Assembly (NCBI GenBank): GCA_014529385.2
Contig: CM043961.1
Span: forward strand, 14,768,978 to 14,832,977
Reading direction: 5' to 3'
DNA: 64,000 nucleotides
DNA from: Adiantum capillus-veneris
Lineage: Eukaryota > Streptophyta > Polypodiopsida > Polypodiales > Pteridaceae
Shown here: in pieces, positions 40,126 through 50,400 of the stretch
Position numbering within the stretch: the stretch's first letter is position 1
How the letters are laid out: each line of letters opens with the position of its first letter
Position numbers and translations under genes: made by a program
The notes under the pieces: model-generated
Databases searched by the model: none
What the model was told of the DNA's origin: nothing
The model's input: the letters and a program-made list of their open reading frames with translations, nothing else

Positions 40126-42027
40126 ATGCACTTACGCTCTGGGCGGGTGCTAGAACACGAGCATATTGAGGGTGCCTCTGTTCATACGGACACCCATTAC
40201 CCATCCACGATAAGCTCTAGACCCTCAGCGGGGACACAAGGTAGCACCACGCAAGACCCTAAAATAGCCGCTAGTGATTCCTCCTCCGACTCAGAAATCA
40301 TGGAAGCATACCCTACCCAAAACACTGAGAGAGAAGGCCATGCACCTCCCGAAGCTCCACAGCCTAGTACTAGTATGTTTAGCCGTTTCATGGAAACATT
40401 AGGTAGAGCTACTCGCTCGGAACCTGATGCAAATGAAGCACACGAAGGGGGTGGGGAAGTGGACTCTCCTTTCACATCGCACGTGGACCCCACACCCCCA
40501 AAGAGTGTCCATGTGGATATCCTGCCAACTTCTTACCAAGAAGGCCCTGTTGAGCTGCCTCCTTCAGAAGTTCCCTCTAGAGTACCGTTGGTGACAAGTA
40601 AAACCACGGGGAGCAACATTGCTTCTACCTCACAAGAAACCATTAACACGTCGACTCTAGAAGGATTGTTCATTAATGATCATTGGACATACGACCTCCA
40701 CACTGAGGTGTTGACGGATCTACACTCTGGCCACGCCTACCATGTAGGATGGATAGAGATTGTACAATCCACCTCTAGTGCCACGAGCATCGAAGATCAA
40801 CAGAAAATGATCTGTAATGTTATCCATGGCATTATTCAATTAGAAAGGCAAAACCGAGGGGTAAATATACTCTCAACTGGCCCCATGAGATTTCTGGATA
40901 CGAGCAAGGCTCAACAGCCTACTCTATCACAAATGGAGACTCCTCTAATGAGCCCCATGGACCCATCTTACGTCATTTCACCTGGGGTCTCTATGCAATC
41001 TGAGCCTCCGAGCGAAAACTTTAGCTTCCCTAACTTGGCTCAACCCTCTATTAAGGAAAACCCAGTGCTCACTCCAGGGATAAGCCTGACAGAGAATGTA
41101 CCGATGACATCTACGGTTAGCGCAGTGCCACTACCTAGTGTCGTAGTACCTAATATGGGGCCTCGACCATATGTGCCTCTAGCCCCTTATGCACACATGG
41201 CCCCCACACCTCCAATAGTACCACTTGCTTATGCTCCTCGAGTGCCGCTCCCTAGCTCTTATCCGAGTGGACCTATGCCCGGTTATGTTCCATATCCTGC
41301 ATCATCCACACATATGCCAAGACCGGTACCCGTTCCTCTCCCACATATGATTCCAAGAGTACCTCCACCGGCCCTACCTCCTCACATAGGTGACTTGGCA
41401 GCGTTTGCTCAAACCATAGGTCGATCTATCGCGGAAAATATGCGTCACGCATCTGATAGAGAGCCTAGAAGTAAGGCAGTACAAATTGCCAAACTCACGC
41501 AAAAATTCAATGGGGACGAAGATGCTAGAAAACACATTGAAGTGTTTGAACAAGTATGTGATTCCTTAGGGGAACGCAACGAACTACATAAGTGCAATGC
41601 CTTAAGCTTGACATTAAGTGGGAAGGCTGGAGATTGGTATAGGACTTTAAGGGTGGACGAGAAAACAATCTACCCTACCCTTCGAAGGTTGTTTCTAAAG
41701 GAGTACATACGAGAAGGTGTGCTTTGGGGTGTAGCATCTCAGCTACAGAAGGCCGAACGTAAGGAAGGAGAGTCAGTAAGGGACTTCATTAGTCGTCTAA
41801 AGCACTTAAACTCTCGTTGCCTTGTAAATGAGCGCTTCAACAATAACCAACTGCTTGATCGATTCATTCGAGGGTTGAGGAATGAAGGAATCTATAATGG
41901 ACTAGTGATTAGAGGTATCACAACCTGGGAAGATGTCACTGCCAATGCAATCCAACTAGAGGACAACTTGATGATAGCAGGCATGAGGGTGTTGCCAATG
42001 AGCCAAAGGTATTTGAGACATTCTTGA
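40126..42027 (+). CDS. gag: Retrotransposon Gag (capsid-type) protein
   Basis: 633 residues from ATG (MHLRSGR), a start like that of many plant Ty3 Gag proteins. The first third is Ser/Thr/Pro/Glu-rich and probably disordered. Residues about 334-425 are strongly Pro-rich. Residues about 455-613 match the plant retrotransposon Gag domain: a KFNGDEDARKHIEVFEQ start, the AGDWYRTL motif with its conserved Trp, the REGVLWGVASQLQKAERKEGESVRDF segment, and the RFIRGL motif. The product is expected to form the cytoplasmic particle that packages element RNA. The zinc knuckles are not in this frame but in the next, one base back. The last about 35 codons overlap that frame, and the true Gag tail probably continues there. 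The frame is intact over 1.9 kb, in keeping with a young copy. Confidence 0.88.
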   Translation: MHLRSGRVLEHEHIEGASVHTDTHYPSTISSRPSAGTQGSTTQDPKIAASDSSSDSEIMEAYPTQNTEREGHAPPEAPQPSTSMFSRFMETLGRATRSEPDANEAHEGGGEVDSPFTSHVDPTPPKSVHVDILPTSYQEGPVELPPSEVPSRVPLVTSKTTGSNIASTSQETINTSTLEGLFINDHWTYDLHTEVLTDLHSGHAYHVGWIEIVQSTSSATSIEDQQKMICNVIHGIIQLERQNRGVNILSTGPMRFLDTSKAQQPTLSQMETPLMSPMDPSYVISPGVSMQSEPPSENFSFPNLAQPSIKENPVLTPGISLTENVPMTSTVSAVPLPSVVVPNMGPRPYVPLAPYAHMAPTPPIVPLAYAPRVPLPSSYPSGPMPGYVPYPASSTHMPRPVPVPLPHMIPRVPPPALPPHIGDLAAFAQTIGRSIAENMRHASDREPRSKAVQIAKLTQKFNGDEDARKHIEVFEQVCDSLGERNELHKCNALSLTLSGKAGDWYRTLRVDEKTIYPTLRRLFLKEYIREGVLWGVASQLQKAERKEGESVRDFISRLKHLNSRCLVNERFNNNQLLDRFIRGLRNEGIYNGLVIRGITTWEDVTANAIQLEDNLMIAGMRVLPMSQRYLRHS

Positions 42028-45000
42028 CAGACCTCACCAAGGCAATCCAAGAGTCTCTTAAGGATAATCGACCCCCTCAAAATAGTCACATGTATCCAAG
42101 AAGGGAGCAACAATGGTGTTCCATTTGCTTAGGTCCACATAGCACTAGTGAGTGCCCTACGTTTAGAGTAAAATTTAATGGAACTTGCAACGCATGTGGT
42201 AGGTATGGTCACCAAGCTAAGGATTGTTTAATGATCAAACGTATGATGGCAAATAGACCACCTGTAGCCTGGACGGATGCACCTCGAGCTCCTGTATTGA
42301 TGCCTACTCCACCTGTTGAGCAACTACCGCAACACATGGTCCCTAGATCTCAAAATGTTGTACAAGCTACACCGCTACCACCTCCTGTGCTAGGACCGCA
42401 GCCCCCGCATCCAAGAGTCGGCCCTATGAACCAAGTGGGTTGCGAGCCATCAAATGCTTATGCAGATGGCTGTGAGGAGGAAATAGACACTAGTATTGCC
42501 TACGGACTTGATACATTGGAAGAGTGTCCTATATACTACATGGAAGATTGTTGGGGACAAGTCAAGCCGGTTTATCAAGCTGCTGCTCTCGCATCCAGAG
42601 GTCAAAATATCAACACCCAGGCTAGGAGGCCACCTCTTCAATGCTACGAGTGTGGTGGACCACATCGAGTAGCGGAGTGCCCTATTAGGCTGCAAAAGAA
42701 TGCTGCACAGATGCAAATGAATCAAGGGGGCACGTCTGCAATGCCAATACTCACATGTAATTGTTGTGGCATAGATCACTTGATTGCCCAATGCCCCTAT
42801 AACCCAAATGCGCCTAAAATCACACCCCTAAATTTGGTCGAAATTGCTAGTGTGACATCGCCAATACCACCCGTTGCACCTGCTTATGCAATTACACGGT
42901 CCATTCTTCAAGGGCCAGGACATATCCTCGAAGAGAGAGATACCGCGTCAATTATCCAAGCAAAGAAAAAGAAGACACGAAGGAAGAAGTCGCAGAATAC
43001 GGAAAATTCAAAGCCAAGTTCCAAAACAAACATAGGAACAAGAGATGACCCCGTGTATATGAATGACCTCGAGGATGATTCAGATTCAGCCGAGACAATG
43101 GAGACTAGAACCAATACCACAAAGGGAAAGACCGACAAAGAAAACCGTAACATGGAACCAAATGAAAACCGAATAAGAGAAAATCATAAAGAGCCTCTGA
43201 AAACACCACAAGTGTTTCCAAATCCAATCCAAGACCCCCAAGATAAACCGCAGGGGCAAAAAGGGAAGAATCGTAAAAAGAAGATTGGGACGTACCCAAA
43301 CCCAGTAGACGAGATTAAGCAGGTGAAACATCTAAGAGGTTTAGTGGAGGAGACTCAAAGGAAACTAGAACCAGAACCCATGCAGGTCAAAATTCATGAC
43401 ACAGTGTCTCCCACGCAAGTTCATCCACCCCACATGAACCATAGACCGTTAGCCATATCTAGTATCATCCAAGAAGGGAGTGAGGACAGGACATCAGAAA
43501 GTGAGCATACACCCTTCTTGTTGGAAAGGATGTTTAACGAAGGAATACCTGATCCCATTGAGGAATATGAGATTCCATCCTCACCAGTTCCTAGTCAAGG
43601 ACCTACACCCTGCAAAACGCCAATGAATGTTGCCAAACTAGTGGACTTCATGTCTTCTGAGGTCCGAACCACGATCATAGCAAAGCTGTATGGAGATCCT
43701 GAGTTATTCCTTGCACTTCGAGCATTCCTTAACGGAGAGCTACGAACGGGATTACCGCAGTTTGTGCAACCAAATAGGCCTGACTCGATTATGATTGATG
43801 AGGAAAATCATGTGCAATCACTTGACTTAGATGGACACGAGTCTGTGATCGAGGTACCCATTAACGAATTAGGGCAGTATTTTGAAGGCGACGAGTCTAA
43901 TGCGACCCTACCCATCACTACCAAGGGATTAACTATAAAGGGAATTCTTGATGGTGGTGCGGGAGTTAGCATCGTTACAAAAGATTGTTGGGAATCCATG
44001 GGAAAACCCCGCCTCAGTGTTACTAACATTGTGGTAAAGATGGCAAATGGTACCATAGCCAAACCTATGGGGATGCTCAAGGATCTTAAGATCAAAGTTC
44101 TAGGATACAAGGTACGACATACGTTCATTGTAATGGATTTCTCTAAACACCTTATGTCATATGAAATGATTTTAGGACGACCATTCATGAGGGAAGCACA
44201 AATGGTTCACGATTGGTCTAAAAATCATGTCTATTTGCAATTCCAAGACTCTGTCCTTAGAGTGGATTTGGTGACTGGTAAGGTACACCCCTTAGGGAGT
44301 AAAACCATTATTGATCATCTCTCTGACACCACAGTTCACTCGGCCCCACTACAATATTGTTACACTTGTAAGAAGGATACAGACATTGGCCAAGATTCTC
44401 CTTATATGGATATCCTACCTGGGATGACTGAGTCGGACAATGTGGATTGGGTCCACCTAGCATCAACCATAGACACTTGGGGAAATAGGGGGACGACCTG
44501 GGTAACACCTGAGGGGGATGAAATGCCTATACCCTTAAATATGCTACAAGCAATGCATATCGCTTCCGACAAGACTCATCCTAATGTAACGAAGAAAACA
44601 TACAAGTGGGTCCCTAAAGCTTCTTTAGTGACCATAGCTAGTGCTAAAAAACAGAAGCCTTGTAAGAAACGTATCACTCGCTCCAAGAAATGTAAAGAAA
44701 CGTTGCGTTGGATTCCTAAACGACTATTGGAAGGCCAAGGATACTATGAAGGAAATGATCAAATCTGGGTGCCCAAACGTAAAGTGTTCTCTTACCTATC
44801 ACCTGACCCAAGTGAGCCCAATCCCGTAGTTCCAAAACGAATCAATGATCGTGGAAAGAAAAAAATCACAGAATGCTACACACCCGCTCCCGAGCTAGTT
44901 TGGGTACCAAAGAAAGAACGATTTGTTCCACCTAGCTCAGGAAGGGGGGAGTCCCATGAAGATTCTAGCTCCTCCTGTAATACATCCATAGAGGTAAAAG

Positions 45001-45206
45001 CTTCTACACAGCCTCCATCTATAGTAGTGGACCTCCATGAAGCTACAAAAGAATCCACACCTCCGAGTGTTCAAGAATCACCTAATGAACCACTTCAAGT
45101 TCGATCCTGGGAGAGTACCTTACCACCCTTGCAGCTTGACAAGGCACCTAGGATAATAGAAAACTACTGGAAAAAATCCTCACCTATTACCAACTGGAAC
45201 AATTGA
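41913..45206 (+). CDS. Zinc-knuckle / protease-like polyprotein part (no RT)
   Basis: Open from 41913 to the TGA at 45204-45206, overlapping the Gag frame by 115 bp in the -1 frame. Counted from 42024 it has 1060 residues. There is no ATG at that point (the codon is TTG), so it is read either after a frameshift or as a Gag extension split by a 1-base mutation. Order of parts: four zinc knuckles at C32-C44, C55-C68, C207-C219 and C245-C257; a basic stretch KKKKTRRKK at 314-322; a charged, low-complexity linker; a retropepsin-like domain from about 635, with DGGAGVS at 643-649 and ILGRPFM at 716-722; then a basic tail with four W[VI]PK motifs (Trp 862, 896, 915, 960). The usual plant active site is D[ST]GA; here the second residue is Gly, so activity is doubtful. 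No reverse transcriptase YxDD, RNase H or integrase HHCC/DDE motif follows. Confidence 0.82.
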   Translation, partial: RYHNLGRCHCQCNPTRGQLDDSRHEGVANEPKVFETFLTDLTKAIQESLKDNRPPQNSHMYPRREQQWCSICLGPHSTSECPTFRVKFNGTCNACGRYGHQAKDCLMIKRMMANRPPVAWTDAPRAPVLMPTPPVEQLPQHMVPRSQNVVQATPLPPPVLGPQPPHPRVGPMNQVGCEPSNAYADGCEEEIDTSIAYGLDTLEECPIYYMEDCWGQVKPVYQAAALASRGQNINTQARRPPLQCYECGGPHRVAECPIRLQKNAAQMQMNQGGTSAMPILTCNCCGIDHLIAQCPYNPNAPKITPLNLVEIASVTSPIPPVAPAYAITRSILQGPGHILEERDTASIIQAKKKKTRRKKSQNTENSKPSSKTNIGTRDDPVYMNDLEDDSDSAETMETRTNTTKGKTDKENRNMEPNENRIRENHKEPLKTPQVFPNPIQDPQDKPQGQKGKNRKKKIGTYPNPVDEIKQVKHLRGLVEETQRKLEPEPMQVKIHDTVSPTQVHPPHMNHRPLAISSIIQEGSEDRTSESEHTPFLLERMFNEGIPDPIEEYEIPSSPVPSQGPTPCKTPMNVAKLVDFMSSEVRTTIIAKLYGDPELFLALRAFLNGELRTGLPQFVQPNRPDSIMIDEENHVQSLDLDGHESVIEVPINELGQYFEGDESNATLPITTKGLTIKGILDGGAGVSIVTKDCWESMGKPRLSVTNIVVKMANGTIAKPMGMLKDLKIKVLGYKVRHTFIVMDFSKHLMSYEMILGRPFMREAQMVHDWSKNHVYLQFQDSVLRVDLVTGKVHPLGSKTIIDHLSDTTVHSAPLQYCYTCKKDTDIGQDSPYMDILPGMTESDNVDWVHLASTIDTWGNRGTTWVTPEGDEMPIPLNMLQAMHIASDKTHPNVTKKTYKWVPKASLVTIASAKKQKPCKKRITRSKKCKETLRWIPKRLLEGQGYYEGNDQIWVPKRKVFSYLSPDPSEPNPVVPKRINDRGKKKITECYTPAPELVWVPKKERFVPPSSGRGESHEDSSSSCNTSIEVKASTQPPSIVVDLHEATKESTPPSVQESPNEPLQVRSWESTLPPLQLDKAPRIIENYWKKSSPITNWNN

Positions 45207-46847
45207 TTTCAAAGGGTGGCAAGCTCATTTCAAACGGTATGATCTACCCAAGGAAGGGGGGAGTGTTGCTGACAGTCCTCATTCATTTGTTTTCCTCTCA
45301 ACCTTTCTCCCTGACCTCTCAATCTCTGATCTTAGGGAATGTACATATAAAGCTTTATACTCACAAAAAAAAAAAAAAAAAAAGAGCAAGAGCAATTAGA
45401 AAACGAGTATGCACCTTAAAAGTCAAAACATTGACTCAGACCTACACATGTCACATTTGGTACAGTGAAATAGAAACCTATGCCATAAAATACCTTTGAT
45501 CCTCATCACTTGAGTGATGGAGGGTAGGTAAGATTATTACGATAGGAGTGTTTCTGTTTTAGAGTTGCGTGATTAGCGAAGTTCTCTTTTCCCACTGATG
45601 TTCCTCCTAGAGGTATTCCTTTTGTTTCCTAGTGTGTACAGGAGCGTGTTGCTATTGATAGGATTTGGACCTTCATGGAACCTTCAAATCAAGCGCGACC
45701 ATCAACACAAACAGGTGTTTCTTGTCCATTAGCATTGCCTTTATCTTTTTGCATCCATGATTGTCTGCTTTGATTGTGATTGGTAGCATAATATTCAGCG
45801 CATTGGCTTAGTATCAAACATTTAATTCAATGTAATGTTTTGTCATAATCACTTGTTTAGGTGTAAAAATCAAGCAGTCCGACTAAGCTAGTTTGACCAA
45901 GCTAGGTATTAGAAATCTTCTCTTAATACCATGGGGAATGCCTTCCTAATAAGCAATGGTTACTTAGGTTCTTAATCCGATTTAGGCAGCATTGTATGAA
46001 ATGTACTAGGGCTTTCTAGTGGGCTTAACCCTAGTGACCTTTAGCTTAAGTATTATAAAGGGAGTTTACTAATGTGATGAGCCTGGGGGATGTAACAGTG
46101 TTATATGACCTCCCAAAGTTACAAAATTAAAATGCTGAAAATGAACAAACAAAAAAAATCAAAGTGCCACAATGTAAAATTTTAAGCTGGAAGAGAAATC
46201 TCAGCTTGATTTGGTACTTCACTCACATGTATCGCCTATGGTACTAGAGCCCTAGAGGTTCCCAGTGTGGGCGCTTTTCCTTGAAAAGCAAAAAACCCAA
46301 GGCATACAAAATAAGCACACACATCATAATTGAATCAATGTGAAAAGACTTTGGGGGGTCAAAGAAAAAGTAATCAGACAGGCGATGATTTCATGAGAAA
46401 TTCCTTTTATGGTAGCTTAACTACAAACTCTTCTAGGTATAGCCTCTAGTCAGCCCTCGAACATGAATACTTGGCTCTCGCGATTAAACAACTTAATTGA
46501 CCATAGAAAATTAAGAAGCTTACCCATGGTATTAATACTTGATCTCTAGTGCTTTTCGACCGTCAAATTAGCGACCCCATACTTGTTTAATTTTCTACTT
46601 TTATATCTGTTTATGCATTTGATTACATTGCAATTTAATGTTCATTGCTACCAAATTGTTTGAAATTCTTTTACCAATCAATGTGTCTACCTAAAACTGC
46701 ATATGCTTTTTATGAGAATGCAATTACTGTGCCAATGTTGTTTGATTTTGCAGTGACTGAAGAAGGCTAAGGACATTCATCTCAAATGCTGTTCCACCTC
46801 GACGACCCAGCTTCAACTCAATAGCTTCCGAGGAAGGAATCTACATC
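45207..46847 (+). other. Non-coding 3' interior of the element
   Basis: About 1.65 kb between the last coding frame and the polypurine tract, where a full element would carry reverse transcriptase and integrase. There is no frame longer than 98 aa and no domain. It holds a polypurine-tract-like AAGGAAGGGGGGAG near 45250 and an uninterrupted run of 19 A at 45365-45383. The rest is AT-rich unique-looking sequence. The A run could be a slipped simple repeat or the mark of a captured transcript. Confidence 0.75.
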
Positions 46848-46860
46848 AGGAAGGGGGGCA
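46848..46860 (+). other. Polypurine tract before the 3' LTR
   Basis: AGGAAGGGGGGCA directly precedes the TG of the 3' LTR. It is the expected primer for plus-strand DNA synthesis. A near copy (GGAAGGGGGGAG) lies about 1.6 kb upstream. Confidence 0.8.
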
Positions 46861-47426
46861 TGTTAACCCTCACGGCACACGGACACCCTATGATCTATAA
46901 ACGTTGTATTATTTAGAGTCAGGTACCGGGCTTGTCGGTCCAATAGGGAAAGGTAGAGTGATCGTCGATGAGAGGCGCACTTTAACTTGGACATTCAAGG
47001 GATTAGTTGGTTAAGCATGGGCGCCCAAGTGTGAATGGGGTGAGCTCCTATAAAAGCCAACTAAACCTAATTTTTACTCATTCTCTCATTTGTGCAATTG
47101 AAGAGTGCTCTTGCTCCATCTCCATCTTCTTCTTCTTCACCTCCTTGTGTGTGTGTGTGTGAGAGAGAGAGAGAGGGAGAGTGTGTGTGCGATCGAGCAT
47201 TACGAAGGCACGACGGCGGCGAAGCGGTTGAGCGCGGCACGACTGCATCTTCTTCTTCATCGCGGCGAGGAATCCACCACGAAGGCGAGCGTAGAGCGGT
47301 GAGTGACACACCCTTTGTTTTCTTGAGCTTGCTAGTTTAGGCTTGTTGTGTGCTTGGAGTCGTTTGTGGCTCGCACACGGTGTATTGGCAAGTCCCTTGC
47401 TTCGACAGTGCGGCAAGGAGCGCACA
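46861..47426 (+). repeat. 3' LTR (566 bp)
   Basis: Starts TGTTAACCCTCACGG and ends GCGCACA. It has the same length as the 5' LTR with six substitutions and no indel. A TATA box lies at 47049-47056 (TATAAAAG), so this LTR could read out into the flanking satellite. The small minus-strand frames here are mirror copies of those in the 5' LTR and have no support as genes. Confidence 0.95.
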
Positions 47427-47431
47427 ATGTC
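47427..47431. repeat. Target-site duplication, right copy (ATGTC)
   Basis: Matches 38784-38788 exactly and is followed by CAAGTATCCC, the normal satellite continuation. Confidence 0.95.
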
Positions 47432-50400
47432 CAAGTATCCCTTGAGTGTTTCAAGGTTGACTACGTGGTGCACCTTGAAACGAAAATTCCCTTTCTATAC
47501 CAGAGCATAGCTTGGAGAAGTGGTGGACATAGTTATAATGCCCAATATCCAAGGTGAAACCTAATTGTAATACCCACTGCAACCTATCAACTACTATAGG
47601 ACTATGCTTTCCAATGTCCAAGTATCCCTTGAGTCTTTCAAGGTTGAACACGTGGTGGACCTTGAAATGAAAATACCCTTTCTATATCAGAGCATATCTT
47701 GGACAAGTGGTGGACATAGTTATAATGCCCAATATCCAAGGTGAAAGACCTTAGGACCTTGCTACCTTGCTTGCCAATGTTTACGTAGCCCCTCATTTTT
47801 TTAATGGATGCAAGGTTGAACAACTGGTGGACCTTGAAACGAAAGCCTCTTTGCTATATGAGAGCATAGGTTGGACCTAGTTGTAATAGCCACTGCCAGC
47901 TATCAACTACTATAGGACTATGCTTTCCAATGTCCAAGTATCCCTTGAGTCTCTCAAGGTTGAACATGTGGTGGACCTTGAAACTAAAATCCCCTTTCTA
48001 TATCAGAGCATATCTAGAACAACTGGTGGACCTAGTTATAATGCCCAATATACAAGGTGAAACACCTTAGGACGTTGCTACCTTGCTTACCAATGTTTAT
48101 GTAGCCCCTCGTTTCTTTAATGGAAGCAAGGTTGGACAAGTGATGGACCTTGAAACCAAAGCCTCTTTGCTATATGAGAGCATAGGTTGGACCTAGTTGT
48201 AATACCCACTGCCACCTATCAACTACTATAGGACTATGCTTTCCAATGTCCAAGTATCCCTTGAGTCTTGCAAGGTTGAACACGTGGTGGACCTTGAAAC
48301 AAAAATCCCCTTTCTATATTAGAGCATAGCTTGGAGAAGTGGTGGACCTAGTTATAATGCCCAATATCCAAGGTGAAACATCTTAGGACCTTGCTACCTT
48401 GCTTGCCAATGTTTACGTAGCCCCTCATTTCTTGAATGGAAGCAAGCTTGGACAAGTGGTGGACCTTGAAACCAAAGCCTCTTTGCTATATGAGAGCATA
48501 GGTTGGACCTAGTTGTAATACCCACTGCCACCTATGATCTACTATAGGACTATGCTTTCCAATGTCCAAGTATCCCTTGAGTCTTTCAAGGTTGAACATG
48601 TGGTGGACCTTGAAACTAAAATCCCCTTTCTATATCAGGGCATAGCTAGGATAAGTGGTGGACCTAGTTATAATTCCCAATATACAAGGTGAAACACCTT
48701 AGGACCTTGCTACCTTGCTTACCAATGTTTATGTAGCCCGTCATTTCCTTAATGGAAGCAAGGTTGGACAAGTGATGGACCTTGAAACCAAAGCCTCTTT
48801 GCTATATGAGAGCATAGGTTGGACATAGTTGTAATACCCACTGCCACCTATCAACAACTATAGGACTATGCTTTCCAACGTCCAAGTATCTCTTGAGTCT
48901 TTCAAGGTTGAACATGTGGTGGACCTTGAAACGAAAATCCCCTTTCTATATGAGAGCATAGCTATGACAAGTGGTGGACCTAGATATAATGCACAATATC
49001 CAAGGTGCAACACCTTAGGACCTTGCTACCTTGCTTGCCAATGTTTACGTAGCCCCTCATTTCTTTAAAGGAAGAAATCTTGGACAAGTGGTGGACCTGA
49101 AACCAAAGCCTCTTTGCTATATGAGAGCATAGGTTGGACCTAGTTGTAATACCCACTGCCACCTATCAACTACTATAGGACTATGCTTTCTAATGTCCAA
49201 GTATCCCTTGAGTCTTGCAAGGTTTACAACGTGGTGCACCTTGAAATGAAAATTCCCTTTCTATACTAGAGCATAGCTTGGAGAAGTGGTGGACATAGTT
49301 ATAATGCCCAATATCCAAGGTCAAACCTAGTTGTAATACCCACATCAACCTATCAACTACTATAGGACTATGCTTTCCAATGTCCAAGTATCCCTTGAGT
49401 CTTGCAAGGTTGAACATGTGGTGGACCTTGAAACGAAAATCCCCTTTCTATATGAGAGCATAGCTATGACAAGTGGTGGACCTAGATATAATGCACAATA
49501 TCCAAGGTGAAACACCTTAGGTCCTTGCTACCTTGCTTGCCAATGTTTACGTAGCCCCTCATTTCTTCAAAGGAAGCAAGGTTGGACAAGTGGTGGACCT
49601 TGAAACCAAAGCCTCTTTGCTATATGAGAGCATAGGTTGGACCTAGTTGTAATACCCACTTCCACCTATCTACTACTATAGGACTATGCTTTCCAATGTC
49701 CAAGTATCCCTTGAGTCTTTCAAGGTTGTACATGTGGTGGACCTTGAAACAAAAATCCCCTTTCTATATGAGAGCATAGCTAGGACAATTTGTGGACCTA
49801 TTTATAATGCCCAATATCGAAGGTGAAACACCTTAGGACCTTTCTACCTTGCTTGCCAATGTTTACGTAGCCCCTCATTTCTTTAAAGGAAGCAAGGTTG
49901 GACAAGTGGTGGACCTTGAAACCAAAGTCTCTTTGCTATATGAGAGCATAGGTTGGACCTAGTTGTAATACCCATTGCCACCTATCAACTACTATAGGAC
50001 TATGCTTTCCAATGTCCAAGTATCCCTTGAGTCTTTCAAGGTTGACCACGTGGTGCACCTTGAAACGAAAATTCCCTTTCTATACTAGAGCATAGTTCGG
50101 AGAAGTGGTGGACATAGTTATAATGCCCGATATCCAAGGTGAAACTTAGTTGTAATACCCACTACCACCTATCAACTACTATAGGACTATGCTTTCCAAC
50201 GTCCAAGTATCCCTTGAGTCTTTCAAGGTTGAACACGTGGTGGACCTTGAAACGAAAATCCCCTTTCTATACCAGAGCATATCTTGGAGAAGTGCTGGAC
50301 CTAGTTATAATGCCCAATATCCAAGGTGAAACACCTGAGAACCTTGCTACCTTGCTTGCCAATGTTTACGTAGCCCCTCATTTATTGAATGGAAGCAAGG

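Larger units (their letters stand above)
38789..47426 (+). mobile_element. Non-autonomous LTR retrotransposon (Gag + protease-like), 8638 bp
   Basis: A complete element: two 566-bp LTRs beginning TG and ending CA, a tRNA-Asp-type primer site, a polypurine tract, and a 5-bp target duplication. The interior of 7506 bp has only two long coding frames: a Gag (40126-42027), and a frame with zinc knuckles and an aspartic-protease-like domain (about 41913-45206). The remaining 1.65 kb before the 3' LTR has no long frame, and I see no reverse transcriptase, RNase H or integrase motif. It therefore resembles the gag-bearing non-autonomous elements of plants (TR-GAG or LARD type). The tRNA-Asp primer site and Gag style suggest a Ty3 relative of the Athila/Tat branch; that placement is inference because the usual marker domain (RT) is absent. 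Confidence 0.93.

Noticed and set aside
42450-44508. Minus-strand frames of 66-126 aa opposite the zinc-knuckle/protease frame
   Set aside because: They are shadows of the long plus-strand frame.
45203-45499. 98-aa frame after the protease-like ORF
   Set aside because: It reads through the A19 run and non-coding sequence and has no retroelement motif.
45207-46860. Hidden reverse transcriptase or integrase in the 3' interior
   Set aside because: I looked for YxDD-, HHCC- and DDE-type context in all frames; stops are frequent and no motif was found.
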